NCBI GenBank assembly: GCA_010405405.1
Contig: MU004236.1
Span: 727,717-791,716, forward strand
DNA: 64,000 bases
Direction: 5' to 3'
DNA from: Microthyrium microscopicum
Taxonomy: Eukaryota > Ascomycota > Dothideomycetes > Microthyriales > Microthyriaceae
The notes below the pieces were generated by a model. It searched no databases. It was not told where the DNA came from and was given only the letters and a program-made list of their open reading frames with translations. A program made the translations under genes and the position numbers. Below, in pieces: positions 1 through 11,312 of this stretch (the first letter of the stretch is position 1; the number at the start of each line of letters is the position of its first letter).

Positions 1-1
1 A

Positions 2-757
2 AGCGATGCTGAGAAGCCGGCGGTAGCCATGTCATACATGGGCGAAGGCCGCGCTCCGTTTTCTCAACTGTTCAACCCCGTTCTTTCGACCATGGCATAT
101 TTGGCTGGAATTGCTGATCCCAATGTCACTGCCGCTGCCGTTGGCAAATCTGTTCAGCAAATGCAAGAAAATATGCGAGCTCGCATTGAAAATGGTGCAA
201 CCAAGAGTCAAAAGGGCAAGGAGAAGGCTGCCGCTAGTGGCGCGACTGCAGAAGGCGACAAGTCTAGTGATGCAATGGACATTGAGGAATCGAGCGCTGT
301 TGTCACAAAAGACAAGAACTCACTGGCAACACATCCAATGACAACTGTCCCGTTCGCCCTTGCCTCCGCTCGCGCTTCTGCCTTGGCTTCACATGAGGAG
401 CGAAACCTGACCCGCCTTGTACATACTGCCACCAATCTCCAGACACAAAAACTAGAGCTGAAGCTACAACAATTCTCCGAAATGGAGAACCTCCTCAAGC
501 TCGAACGCAAAGACCTCGAGCGCCGCCGACAATCACTCTTCCTCGAACGTCTCGAGTTCCAGCGCCGCATGAAGCTCGTAGAAGAGTCATTTGAGAAGGC
601 GCTTTCTCTTGGCCCTGACGAGGGCATGGCTGCTGTTCGCGAGACTATCAAAGGGGCTGTTAACAAGGGTAATATGACTGTTGATAAGGCACGTGGAGTC
701 GATGAGATAGAACCTCTTGGATCTGATGATACAGGCTTCAAGCAATTCACAGTTTGA
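2..757 (+). CDS. Rsc8/Swi3-type SWIRM-SANT subunit of a SWI/SNF-RSC remodeller, C-terminal part
   Basis: The reading frame is open from base 2 through the ATG at 29, so the window cuts the gene and the SWIRM and SANT domains lie upstream. About 251 residues remain. Visible are the conserved APFSQLFNPVLSTMAYLAG segment, an acidic Ser/Lys-rich linker, the block SARASALASHEERNLTRLV, and a long charged helix (LQTQKLELKLQQFSEMENLL, then ERKDLERRRQSLFLERLEF) predicted to form a coiled coil. This arrangement is that of the C-terminus of Rsc8/Swi3/Ssr proteins, which dimerise through this coil and scaffold nuclear chromatin-remodelling complexes. Which paralogue (RSC or SWI/SNF) it is cannot be decided without the N-terminus. 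Stop is TGA at 755-757. Confidence 0.85.
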   Translation, partial: SDAEKPAVAMSYMGEGRAPFSQLFNPVLSTMAYLAGIADPNVTAAAVGKSVQQMQENMRARIENGATKSQKGKEKAAASGATAEGDKSSDAMDIEESSAVVTKDKNSLATHPMTTVPFALASARASALASHEERNLTRLVHTATNLQTQKLELKLQQFSEMENLLKLERKDLERRRQSLFLERLEFQRRMKLVEESFEKALSLGPDEGMAAVRETIKGAVNKGNMTVDKARGVDEIEPLGSDDTGFKQFTV

Positions 758-1552
758 GTAGATTAGACCATCAGGATAATGATCTTGAGAGTGTTGCGGC
801 GAAAGACTGTTGCTGTACGATGATTGCGATTGGGTTAAAAGGGTTGGCTGGGCATTGTTTAGGCTCGCTGTAGAAGTATTACAACCAACTTGAATGTATA
901 ACTGTTTTTTGTCGTCAACGATTAATTACAATGCTTTGCATACCACATTTGGATGTTAGACGAAAATCACACTGAGCCTCATCTGAGCCAACTACATTTC
1001 GTAACGTCCAACGCATGCAATCGGCTGTTTTGCCCCGTTTGGGGCGCAGTGGTAAGGCTGCACTTTCAGTAAGCAATCATCGATCCCGCTCCAACTAACT
1101 CCCCGTCAAACTGGTTCCACACCTTGCCAATTTCTTCCGGCTAGCCCGACCGAATGCACGTATTTCTAGCCTTGCCTCGAAATGGGAATGCCTGTCGCAC
1201 TGCTTGCATGACCAAAGAAGCCAGTTGCATGCCTACCAACAGCCCAACTTCAGTAGTGGTTGGAGCAGCGTGCATCTCCCCACCACTTGATCTGCTACTC
1301 CGCGTGAGCTCAGCCCGCGGTCCTGCGCGGTGACTTTCAGCTGGTGGAACAAGCTGGGATGCTGTTACTGGAGAGCATGCAAACGCAACTGGTTTACCTG
1401 GGCAAAAGCTGGGCAACCTGATCTTAATGGTGTGCTACTTAAAGAGCCCAAGATAGCCTTTTAGTTCGCGCTCTATCTTAGTACTCAACTAAACTTTACT
1501 TACTCCCTCAAATCTATTGAAAACTGCCTGATATCCATTGAAGTCTATCGCA
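758..1552. other. Intergenic, no gene seen
   Basis: This holds the 3' flank of the Rsc8/Swi3-like gene and the promoter of the glycine-zipper gene. A TC-rich stretch precedes the ATG at 1553. The ORF on the minus strand at 1141-1416 has no recognisable protein features. Confidence 0.6.
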
Positions 1553-2480
1553 ATGTCTAACAACGATTACTACGGAGGTCAAGGCCATAACAATGGTCCT
1601 CCTCAGCCATCCTACGACAACAATCAGAACCCCCCATACCATCAAGGCGGTTCGCCATATCCTCCCGTAAGGCGTAATGCTATCAAATCTGTGTTTCACA
1701 AGCTAACAACTTCCCCAGACTCAACAAGGTGGTTATCCTCCACCAGCGCAGCATGGCGGCAACTACGGCCCGCCCGCGCCAACATATGGCGAACATAACC
1801 AACATAACCAGCAGACTCCCTATCCCCAAGGAGATGGTCCAATTCCTCAGCCGTCGTATCCCGGTGAGCAGCGCGGCCGCGACAACTCATCATATCCGCA
1901 ACATGGCGGCCAAGCCGTGCCTGGCATCAACGAGCCAGGCCAATATCCTCCAGGAGCAGAAGGTCCTGAGGGCGCTGAGGGAGAACGTGGATTTGGCACA
2001 AATATGATGGGCGCTGCAGCTGGTGGCATTCTAGGCCATAAGTTCGGTGGCCATGGACTCCTTGGTGCGGCGGGTGGTGCTATTGCGGGCCACTTACTCG
2101 GCAAACACAAGTATGTTATACTTACCTAGTCCTCCAAATAGTCAATATACTAATGTTCTTCCAGAGACGAGAAGAAGCATCGCAAGCACAGCAAAAGCCC
2201 ATCAGGCAGAAGATACGATGACGACGACGGCCTCGCATACGGAGACGATCACTCTTCGTACGGAGGATCGCACCATTCTGGCTCACACCACTCGAGCTCA
2301 CATCATGCTTCTTCGTACGGTGGTGGATCAGCGGCTTTGGGCGGCTTGTATGCTGAGTCGCAGGGCAGTCATGGAAGCCATGGAAAGCACCATAAGCATC
2401 ATAAGCACCATAGAAGCCATAGTCGGGGGGAGCATCGTAGCAGGAGTCGTGGAAAGGACTCTTCGTCTGAATCTGACTGA
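1553..2480 (+). CDS. Glycine-zipper protein with Gly/Pro/Tyr-rich N-terminus and His/Ser-rich tail
   Basis: Three exons (1553-1666, 1719-2110, 2165-2480) give 273 residues, with GT..AG introns of 52 and 54 bp. The N-terminal half is low complexity, rich in Gly, Pro, Gln, Tyr and His (MSNNDYYGGQGHNNGPPQ). Around residues 130-168 lies a glycine-zipper block: MMGAAAGGILGHKFGGHGLL followed by GAAGGAIAGHLLGKHK. Such blocks form paired short membrane-inserting helices. The tail is highly charged, with Asp runs, HHSGSHHSSSHH, and KHHKHHKHH ending in an SR-like segment (SRGEHRSRSRGKDSSSESD). Proteins of this composition are common in filamentous fungi and mostly uncharacterised. No signal peptide is seen. 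A membrane-associated or aggregation-prone role is only inferred. Confidence 0.75.
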
Positions 2481-2994
2481 TTGTTGTTGGTGTTCTTCTT
2501 TGCTATGATACTATGGGTTTGATGAGATATGTGGGAATATGATATATTGACAGGCAATAGGTACTGGATTGGAATGACTGATGACTATACTGATGTTATA
2601 CCTACCTTATCAATTTCGAAATCGACTGCTTGTTTTACCATGTCCAGGTCTTATCTTTGACTGCTTTGTAACAGGTAGGGTCGTAGCTAGACTCAGGAGA
2701 AGTCCCTCAGTCACTTCTAGAACCGTTAACTCGTCCTAGTTTCAGCCTCATATTTGAAAAGCACAAACCCAAATAACGCCCCATTGAAAGAATCCAATAA
2801 CAACATGTATTATTCGGGCCGTGATAGACTAAATACCAGGCTTGGTTTAGTTTTAAACCCTGGGGACCATTCCTAGACTTCGCCATCACGCGCTTAAGAA
2901 TGCCATTGTTGTCCATGGTCTCTTCAACTTCGACTGTTCTTTAGTTTGTTCGTCGTTCTTTTTCAGTTTATACGTTCTTTATACTACATTCGCT
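2481..2994. other. Intergenic, no gene seen
   Basis: This is the 3' flank of the glycine-zipper gene and promoter of the PAN-domain gene. A T-rich stretch (about 2940-2990) lies just before the ATG at 2995, as is common in fungal core promoters. Confidence 0.5.
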
Positions 2995-5323
2995 ATGCTA
3001 TCACGTTCGCTACTGGGCATTTTCGCCTTGCCACTCATTTCTGCTGTTACTTTTGATATTGACTCAGTCAACCCAAAACTCGCCAAACGTGCTCAAGTTT
3101 GTGAGTCTTCTGTGTGAATTTTGAAATCATCAAAGTGCCTGTTGGTGATTCTCTAAGTCACTGTTCGGTCAGACTGCGGCAGGTTGAACTCTTGGGAGAT
3201 CCATAGGCGTTGGCCAACAATGTACGTGCTATAATGATCATATACTGACAAGCTTCCAGGTGGCTCCAAAGGCTACGACAAAAGCACCAATGCTTATTTC
3301 GGGTCGACCACCGCTTCACTTAGGACTGCCAGTGCTTGTGGAGCTCACTGCCTAGCTGACAGTAAATGCCAATCTTATGCTGTTGGCAGCAATAACTGTC
3401 TACATTATACCGTCGCAGTGTAGGTTCGGCGCATATTGGGGATGACTTGGGATAACTTTGCGATACGTGTTGACTGATAATAGGACGGGGAACTTGAATG
3501 CAAACACGGCAAGCCCCTATGCCTTCTACGACCGTAGCTGCGCTGGGAGCAGCGCCTCCAGCTCCATTTTTGTGACCTCGAGCTCACGCGCCGTGACGTC
3601 TATCCCAGCATCATCTTCATCTGTGCCAGCTTCCTCTTCTGCGCCAGCTTCTTCGTCTGCGCCAGTTTCTTCGTCGTCTGCGCCAGCTTCTTCATCATCA
3701 ACTCCAGCATCTTCAGCATCATCTGCATTGTCGCAGCAGTCGTCGTCGGTCACTTCCACTATCAGCAGCGCAGCTACATCTTCCCGCTCGACAGTATCAA
3801 GCTCAGCTTCAAGTGCACCGATTCCGACTTGCAACGCTGCTGGATATGACACAAATACTCCACAGTCTTTCAAAGATTCATCCAGCGCTGCGTACCGCAG
3901 TCTTGCTGGATGCTCCGGCTTTTGCAAGGCTACGAGTGGATGCGTAAGCTTTGCTTACAGTAGTTCCATTTGCTACTTGTACAACAAGCCTCTGGCCGCA
4001 AATTTCAAGGCCGATGCCAGTTCACCTTATCGCTTCTACGACCTTTCTTGCGTTACTGTATCGTCCAGTAGCTCTTCATTCGTTACTTCCACGATCACTT
4101 CAAGCGCGACTTCTTCTGTGCTGTCTAGCTCTGCATCCAGTTCTGCCGTCGTGTCTAGCTCTGATATCGCAAGCTCGTCCTTCAGTTCAGGTAAGAACTC
4201 TACTTTCACAGTCACCCAGTCGTTTGTTCGACGGAGTCCTATGATGAGGTCGCGCGAAGTGGCTCCCATCGCGATACATGGCTTGCGCAAAACACTTCTA
4301 TCATACGAGCCTTACTCTATCAAAACTTACCACTAACGGTTATAGATGTCTCAAGCACCGCTTCCTCTTCAGCAGTCTCCTCTTCTGCATCATCCTCATC
4401 TGATACTAGCAGTTCTGTTACTAGCTCAGCGGTGTCATCTAGCTCAGATGTGCCGTCTAGCTCATCTACTGTTGTTTCTTCCAGTAGTATAGTAAGCGCC
4501 ACAGCCCCTACTTATACTGCAACCATTAGAGTCAAATCTACGGATGGCGCTAGCGACTATGGATATCTGTTGCCCGCATCAGGCTCATTCTCACATATTG
4601 GATCATTCACCCAAGATCCGGCCGCGGCACTTCAAGTCAGGTTCGTCGTAGACACAACAACCGGCTTAAGCACACAAGGAAATCTTGTAGCGCTGAATCC
4701 CGGCTCCAACACTGATATTCCAGACATTGGTGGCATTGTTGGCGTCAACAACGATAGCAATGATCTCGGTCCAGGTAAGTCATCTCCCAGCTTAGTTTAC
4801 TAGCTAAAAACGTACCTTTATATGATAGAAGCTAACAAATTCAGGTTCTGCCAAGTATGAAATGTAGATCCACGTGCATTAACACTCTTACTGATTATCT
4901 GTAGCTATCTTTTCCTGGGTCAATCAGCTGCCAGTAAGTGTTACCTGAGCTTCCCGACACTTGTTCATTTAATTACATCTAACCTTGATTAGCGCCGGCA
5001 GGAAGTCCGCCAGCAGCAGTCCATAACTCCTATCCAACGGTGGAGGATAGCGAGACGTCTATGGTAAGTCATCCATTCTCTCCAATGTCATTAAACTTCA
5101 CTCGAAATTGAGTACTGACAAAACAATCTAGTGGAGTGCAGATTCAGCAACCGGCGCTTTGACGCCCACTTGGATCAATACAAACGGCATTCATACTGTT
5201 ACATCCTTGGTTCTCGTTCCTGGCAGTAGCGCCATCGTTTTGGTTGGCGACGTGGGAATATTCGAAGCTACCTACTCAACAGGCACACAAGTATCTTTCA
5301 CTCTCACTAATATATCTTCGTAA
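2995..5323 (+). CDS. Secreted protein with two PAN/apple-like domains and Ser-rich linkers
   Basis: Eight exons (2995-3100, 3260-3419, 3484-4190, 4346-4774, 4845-4854, 4905-4933, 4993-5063, 5132-5323) give 567 residues in one frame. It starts with a signal peptide (MLSRSLLGIFALPLISAV). The first PAN-like domain is CGSKGYDKSTNAYF to FYDRSC. A Ser/Ala/Pro-rich repetitive linker follows, then a second PAN-like domain from CNAAGYDTNTPQSF to RFYDLSC, a second Ser-rich linker and a roughly 150-residue C-terminal domain beginning TYTATIRVKSTDGASDYGYL. PAN domains bind carbohydrate or protein, and the linkers are probably O-glycosylated, so a cell-wall or extracellular binding role is likely. No GPI signal is visible. 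One exon is only 10 nt. I do not recognise the C-terminal domain. Confidence 0.78.
3599..3730 (+). repeat. Imperfect Ser/Ala/Pro codon repeat in the PAN-protein linker
   Basis: Imperfect units encode variants of SSAPASSS, built from GCGCCAGCTTCTTC-like blocks. The tract is in frame and lies in the first mucin-like linker. Such tracts vary readily in length by slippage. Confidence 0.7.
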
Positions 5324-5689
5324 ACGAGAAGAGACATAGTCACCTTGGTAAGCTTCCCTCTTATACAACCTCCCACCTTAATTCGTTGATGCTACGAGGG
5401 TCATCAACTTGTTTTTTGAGACGCACATCAGAATTCGTTCCCAATATTATGCCATGAGATCTATGTCAAGAACGATTTAGCGCATTTGAATGTTGTCAAT
5501 GCACATGATAGTGATTTCACACTGACCCTATTCAGATCCAACAAAGCCCGGCAGCTGTACTGATATACCTGTCTTCAGGTGGCCCACTTCAGTATCGGAG
5601 CTGAATTGATCTGAAAAGTTCTTCCACGTTACTTGAAAACCCTCGAGTAGACTTTGGTTGTATTTGCATCTTTTGACTTCGTACAACAA
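5324..5689. other. Intergenic between convergent genes
   Basis: This is the 3' region shared by the plus-strand PAN gene and the minus-strand GH47 gene. No gene, tRNA or repeat is seen. Confidence 0.6.
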
Positions 5690-7724
5690 TCATTTTGTCA
5701 ATCGCTCATAAAACTTTTTAGTTCTCAATGGATGTGCCTCCGTGTTATACACCCACTTATTTGTTCCTGTCCCACTAACATGCCACTCGCCGTCCCCATC
5801 ATCGAAGATCAAGAACAGATACTTGAAAGTCTCGCTGAAAAGGAAGCTTTCCTGGTTATCGCCATACCATCTCTGGTCGTCCGGCACATTGACATTTCGT
5901 AGATAACTATAGCCATTCTCCAGTCGAGTGCCTTTATCAATCGCAAGCCATGCATCCCACGCCCAGTCGCGGTATTTCTGGTCTTTGGTTAGGCGGTATG
6001 CGTAGTAGTAGGACTCGAGAGTTTCAGGCCTCAGATTGTATGATGGCTCTGTGATCCAAATGCCACTGGCATTATTCATAGCTTGGTCTTCGGGATTTTG
6101 GGGTCCATCGCAACTCCAGGTAGGAGCGACCTGCTGCTGTTGGCATTGATTTGGCTCCCATTTGAACTGCTCTGGCCCGATTCCGGTTTTGGTGGAGGCG
6201 TATGTATGGTGACAACCATCGATGAGTCTCTACAATACGGTAAGTAAGAAGTGAGAGGGAACCGGATACACTACATGCTCCAATGGTCGCAGAGAGCACA
6301 TGTCACGTATTGTGTTTAGGATTTGGAGACATACTAGGCCGAATTCCGTGTATCTGGTTTCGTTGAGAACCGTACCCCCGAGAATGAAGTTACCACCAGC
6401 AAAGCACTCCATGTGTCCAGACTCGGGAATGAAACCATTCTGTCCATATCTTCCGATAAAAGTAATATTGGGGAATTTCTTGGGGCTGGAAGCTAGATAC
6501 CTAATCGTGGAATCTGCCGCTTGAACCCATCGGTCTCTGTAAAGCCCAAAGGATTTTGGATCATAGACGAACATTTTGAGTAAGTACTCGTAAAAAGAAT
6601 CGGCACTGCCACCCCAAGTGACTGTGCCTTTAAGAAAGGATCCGGAAGCGATATCAATTTCTGTAGGAACTAAACCAGGAAAGGATTCGGCCTTCTTTGG
6701 AGTAGGATTCATCAAAAAGCTTTGCGCAAGTTGTGTCAGGTTTGCATATGTTGAATTGCCCACGAGATTCGATAATATGGTCCATTCCAGAACCTGTAGT
6801 TCGTTAGCTTGGTCTCCAATTTATTGTCATATCTTCAGTAGTAGCAGACCAAAGAACCTGCGCCAGCTAGACTATTTTCCCCATTGCCTTGTAATGTTTT
6901 GGGGTCCAGCATGCCAGATGGTAAGTTCTTTCCCTCTCCAAATGCTTTTGACAGCAGATCTGCCAGGTTCACTGCTTTCTCTAACAAAATATTCAGATTA
7001 AACCCGGCAGGAACCTAGGATCTGTCAGTATAACATTCGATTGAAACTGACGCGCCTAGAAAAACCCTTGGGTCTTTTCGTGGTGGAAGAGTAGAAAACC
7101 CATCCCATTCGGTGGGATTCATAGCACTTGACCAGGAACGCACGCTATGGTAGCCATTGAGTGCGATAGGAGATGTGATTGCTTGGCTCTATCATATGTC
7201 ACGAAGAAATGTGATTTGATATGGGTGAATCATACCGATCGTTGGAATGGGCCACTCAAGAGCTCATAGGCTGACAGTAACCCGCCGATATATCGAATCG
7301 TACTTTCAAACACCGAGATTGAGGTGTTGGTGTGAGTGAAGTCTGTCTGCGCAACATGCTCCAAGACAATATTGATTATATTCTTCTTGTCCATCAGAAC
7401 TGCTGTTCCCAGCGCATCAACCGCCGTAGCGCCCCAGTCATTGCGACTGGTTCCAGGTGTGTTCGACACCGGCTTCAGCTCATCGTGAGGGAAAGCAAGC
7501 TTGTAGTATCCGTCCCAGGCAAAATCGAAAGCGGCTTTGATGGCGTCTGAGCGTTCCAGCGTGGAAGAGGGGGCTGTGGGAGGTTGATCCAGAGGTTGTT
7601 GGCTTGGGGTGATGATGTTGACGAATAGCACAACTATGAATATGCCGATTATGGGGAATGAGAGAGGGACAACGCGTTCAGGAGGCCATCGTCTACTCCA
7701 GCGCATCAATCGGCCCTCAGTCAT
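5690..7724 (-). CDS. Class I alpha-1,2-mannosidase, glycoside hydrolase family 47
   Basis: Exons on the minus strand (7724-7236, 7188-7066, 7014-6850, 6793-6335, 6229-5690) give 591 residues. The ATG at 7724 is used because the upstream in-frame codon is GTG. A type II signal anchor (VVPLSFPIIGIFIVVLFVNI) places the catalytic domain in the ER or Golgi lumen, where the family trims Man9 N-glycans with inversion and a calcium ion. Family blocks seen are RNDWGATAVDALGTAVLMD, ESTIRYIGGLLSAYELLSGPF, GSLVLEWTILSNLVGN, the SGHMECFAGG cysteine block, NLRPETLESYYYAYR and the terminal NTEAHPL, whose Thr is the conserved calcium ligand. Exon 2 adds about 41 residues (SQAITSPIALNGYHS...) after the GPFQR block that I do not recall in family members, and splicing there is the least certain part. 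Confidence 0.85.
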
Positions 7725-8516
7725 CTCGAGCACTTAGTCGGCATTGGCTCTTGGGGCTTGAAGAGGTTGAGTATGAGGCTTACGAATTACAACTGAACCA
7801 GCCGCTGAAGCTCAATTTGCGATTCAGAGGTCGCTAACCGCGTCAGTTTGTGTTACTGAATTTCAGGCAATCACATCCTTGCTATCAGACGGGTAGCCTG
7901 TCGATCCTGGATCCTGATCCTTCGCTGCTCCTAGGCGCCAAAATTGAAGTATTTCTGGGAAGGAGTGAACGATCAATGGCAAACTGCAATGGTGAACTTG
8001 CATTGAGTGCGACGCCTTTGAACCAGTGCGCTGTCCGCCATCTTATTCGAATGGGACCTTTTAATGATGCCAATAAACCATCAAGTCCCCAATCAGGCCC
8101 TGGCTTATGAAATGTGCTATTAATATCTACTCCATGGCCCGAAGTTCGAACATCTTTGATCCTGGTAGTTGATCGTAAGCAACATTTGTATTCTAGAAAG
8201 CTGCAGTTCTACACTTCCAAATCTATCTTTAATGTCATTAGATTGCTTTGCAACAGGTGGACAAAATAAGTGGCATACTCACATCAAGTACGGTGTCTAC
8301 CACCACCCCTTCCAAGAAGCATGTACTTTGATTCCAATCGTGTTCGATCAACCGTTCAGAAACGATCACCTTCTTTGATAGCACATGGGAGCCAGCGAAG
8401 TTGATGGGGCTAAGCCATTAATTTTTTCTATCCATTGTTTCAGTAGCATCTTGTACTACACTCCCTTCTATCAATTTTTCTTTCAGTTGCTCAAGTTGGT
8501 ATTGAGGTCCAGCTTC
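7725..8516. other. Intergenic, no gene seen
   Basis: This is the promoter side of the GH47 gene and the 3' flank of the phospholipase gene, both on the minus strand. Short ORFs at 7850-8110 and 8385-8600 lack recognisable features. Confidence 0.55.
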
Positions 8517-10723
8517 CTACCTGGTAGGAGCAAAGACCTCAGGAGCGCCATCCTTTTGTGCTTCTCTCTGGATTCTCTTCTTCTTTTTCTTTTCATATGA
8601 CTCTCTCAATACATTTCTAACGGTATTCTCGCCATCTCGCAGATTGGCAATGCATACTTTAACCAACGTCTCCACTTGCTCTGCCGTCCAAACGAGGTTA
8701 TAACTCCCCGAGAATTTGGCTGTACTTGGATCAAACCCTGGTACTTCTCGTTCATTAGGCAAGAGTGGTAGATACAACATTGAGCATTCGTGGTGAGAAA
8801 TGGGCGCTGGTGGGTTTTGGACCGTGTGGCCATAAGAATCAACAATAGTATCTGGTCGTGGACAGACAGTTCCATCATATATCTGCGCATAACATCCATC
8901 GAAGCGATTTGGGTCTCTTGCGTTTGAGCCAGCTTTGATGTTTGGATGTCTTTTAGTGAATTTCAGACCTCGACGTGAACCAATTTGATCGACACGTTCT
9001 TGAAATGTATCCTTAAGAACATCGCTAGATGCATCCATATTAATGATAACATCAACTTCTCGAGAAGGATGGAGCATCACATATGTCGGACAATTATTAT
9101 CCATTCCACTATCGATCAGCTGTATTCGAGGAGAGCGCTCAATGCCTGCAGGTCGGTCTCCATTCTTGTCTGCATATGTATAGTGAAACAGGGGATTATG
9201 TTCATCGCAAGCGTGTAGTGGATGGTGTTGTTGGAATTCCTCTTTCTTCTCAGCGCCCCACATGTTCGCAATGCGATGCGATATGTCGTGAATAGCATCT
9301 GCAATGAATCCTGCTGGTAAGGAACGCTTGATGGTGGCCAAATAGGAAGTCAATGGTCCCGCTGGCGCACTTGTACAAAGCCCGAGAAGTAGAGCCAGCG
9401 ATTGTTCTGGTAGTTGCATGACGGAACGGCCGCCTCTGAATGGACGTCCGAATCCCCAGATAGGCACCCAGGCTGAGAGCTCATCGCAGCCTACTTCAAA
9501 GGGCGTCATTTCGAACCACTGGAACCATGCATTTCTAGCAGAAGCATGTTGTTCAGCGGTTGAATCGCATGGTTTGAAAGGGCACTTTTCAGATTCCCAG
9601 TCCTTCCAGGGACGTTCGTGTCGTATTGCTGTCAAGATGGGAAGTGGTTCAGCACCGCCGTTAAGGTACTTCATGGCTTTCGACCATTTGTACCAATTTG
9701 GGTGGTGACCGGCTACTTCGGCAAGTGAGGCTTTATTTGGGCCTCCTGGTATGAGCATTGGATCGTTTAGAAACAAGTAATTTGTCGTAAAAAGAGAATA
9801 CAAATCCATTGCCACGTTCTCTAATCCACTGGCTTTCTTCTGAACTAGTGGTCCCAAGGTAGAGTAAGGACCTTCTGGAGAGTTGAGCAGGATTCTGATG
9901 GCATCTGGCGAAAGAGGATGATGAGGAGATAGTCTCTTTTTGCAGTGATCAATGACTTTCTTCATACTAGCTTCGCCAATGGTATAGTATGCCGCGATGG
10001 CCCAGCAAGAACCACTTACTCCAGCTGCATACGTGAGAGTGTCCTAATTGTCTTGTTAATCAGGTACCTTAGGACATATCATGCCGATGTCCGAATGGAT
10101 TTATGTGGTGTACTCACCCATAATCCAAATTGCTTCATCCCATCGCTGTATGCCAAAAAGCCAATCATGGCTCGGTACCCTCCACCACTTCCACCAAAAG
10201 CCACGATGGGAACGTCATCTGGATGAACTTCGCAGGGATCCAAACCGACATATTTCGCAAAGAAATCCTTTATCTTCCACCTTCGGTCGGACAAATATTC
10301 GCGCTCTTCCACACAAAGCTCAATCCCTCTACGGACTTCTGCGGTTTGTGATATTTCTGGATATTTGCTCGGGTCCTGAATATCTCTTTTGACAATCTCC
10401 TCGATTGACATCGCGCTCTTGATCATCGAAAACTCTGGCTTCACAACGTCCTGCCAGAAGCCTTTCACTTTACCTCTCACTGAACCTTCCCGTGATGAGC
10501 CATATTCATCTATAACTTGACCGGGCGGTGCGACAAAGCTGGAAGGATTCGTCTCGAGATTTTCACTGCCATCGGGATAGTGCTGCATATGAATCTGCCG
10601 CTCATGCTCCTGTTGCTCAGAGGTCTCGGACCTCCGCATTCTGTAATAAACTATTAGCTGTCAGAATCCGCTTAATTCGACAACATCTTTTACTCACATT
10701 TGAGGATGGAAGCTGTAATCCAT
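8517..10723 (-). CDS. Cytosolic phospholipase A2 (lysophospholipase catalytic domain)
   Basis: Exons 10723-10698, 10640-10118 and 10043-8517 give 691 residues. The ATG at 10723 begins a 26-nt first exon that splices in frame. The cPLA2 catalytic elements are visible: the oxyanion and arginine loop FGGSGGGYRAM, the nucleophile elbow YAAGVSGSCWA immediately after intron 2, and the catalytic Asp in LIDSGMDNNCP. There is no signal peptide and no C2 domain, matching filamentous-fungal cytosolic PLA2 (PlaA type) rather than secreted Plb enzymes. The family hydrolyses the sn-2 acyl chain of phospholipids, releasing fatty acid and lysophospholipid. A Lys/Arg run near the C-terminus (SYEKKKKKRIQREAQK) could aid membrane contact. 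The catalytic Ser and Asp are both present, so activity is expected. Confidence 0.88.
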
Positions 10724-11312
10724 ATTCGATCTAGAAGCTTTCCTCCAAGGACCATTCCTGCATAGGAAAGGGCGAGAGATTAACTGTGCACAAATCTTGC
10801 ATTAATTGCCATCTATTCAAGTTTTGGTGATATCGTACAAGCGGCTGACTTTCTACAGCGTTGTGATTACTCGCGAACTTCGACCACAGGTCATTCATGC
10901 CAAATTGGTTTGTACTGTTGATAACATGATGCCTGAAAAGTGTGATTAGCAGGGTGTTGGCGCGTTGAGCTGGGTCTGTACAGTATTACTTGTGTTAATA
11001 TTGGCGAATCGGGCTCTCCATATTACCACGTGCAAGCAACCAACAACGAGTAGGGTGTAATTATGTACCTTCTTGACTGCTCAGTGAGACCTAGCGCAGT
11101 AGTTGCAAATATATCATTGCAGGTATCCTAGTCCATGGTAGCAGCACGGGAATGGACTAGTAGAAAATGGAACACTTGATATTTCTGCCTCCGCTATGAA
11201 AGTTCTTGTTCTGTATCGTTCATGGACTCATTAGTTGAAAGATTTGTAAGGGTATCTACCTCCTTGATTTGAATATCTGCTAGCAATCTTAGCTTTTGAA
11301 GATCGGACTGTC
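10724..11312. other. Intergenic, no gene seen
   Basis: This is the promoter of the phospholipase gene and 3' flank of the AVL9 gene. No ORF or RNA gene can be supported. Confidence 0.55.
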
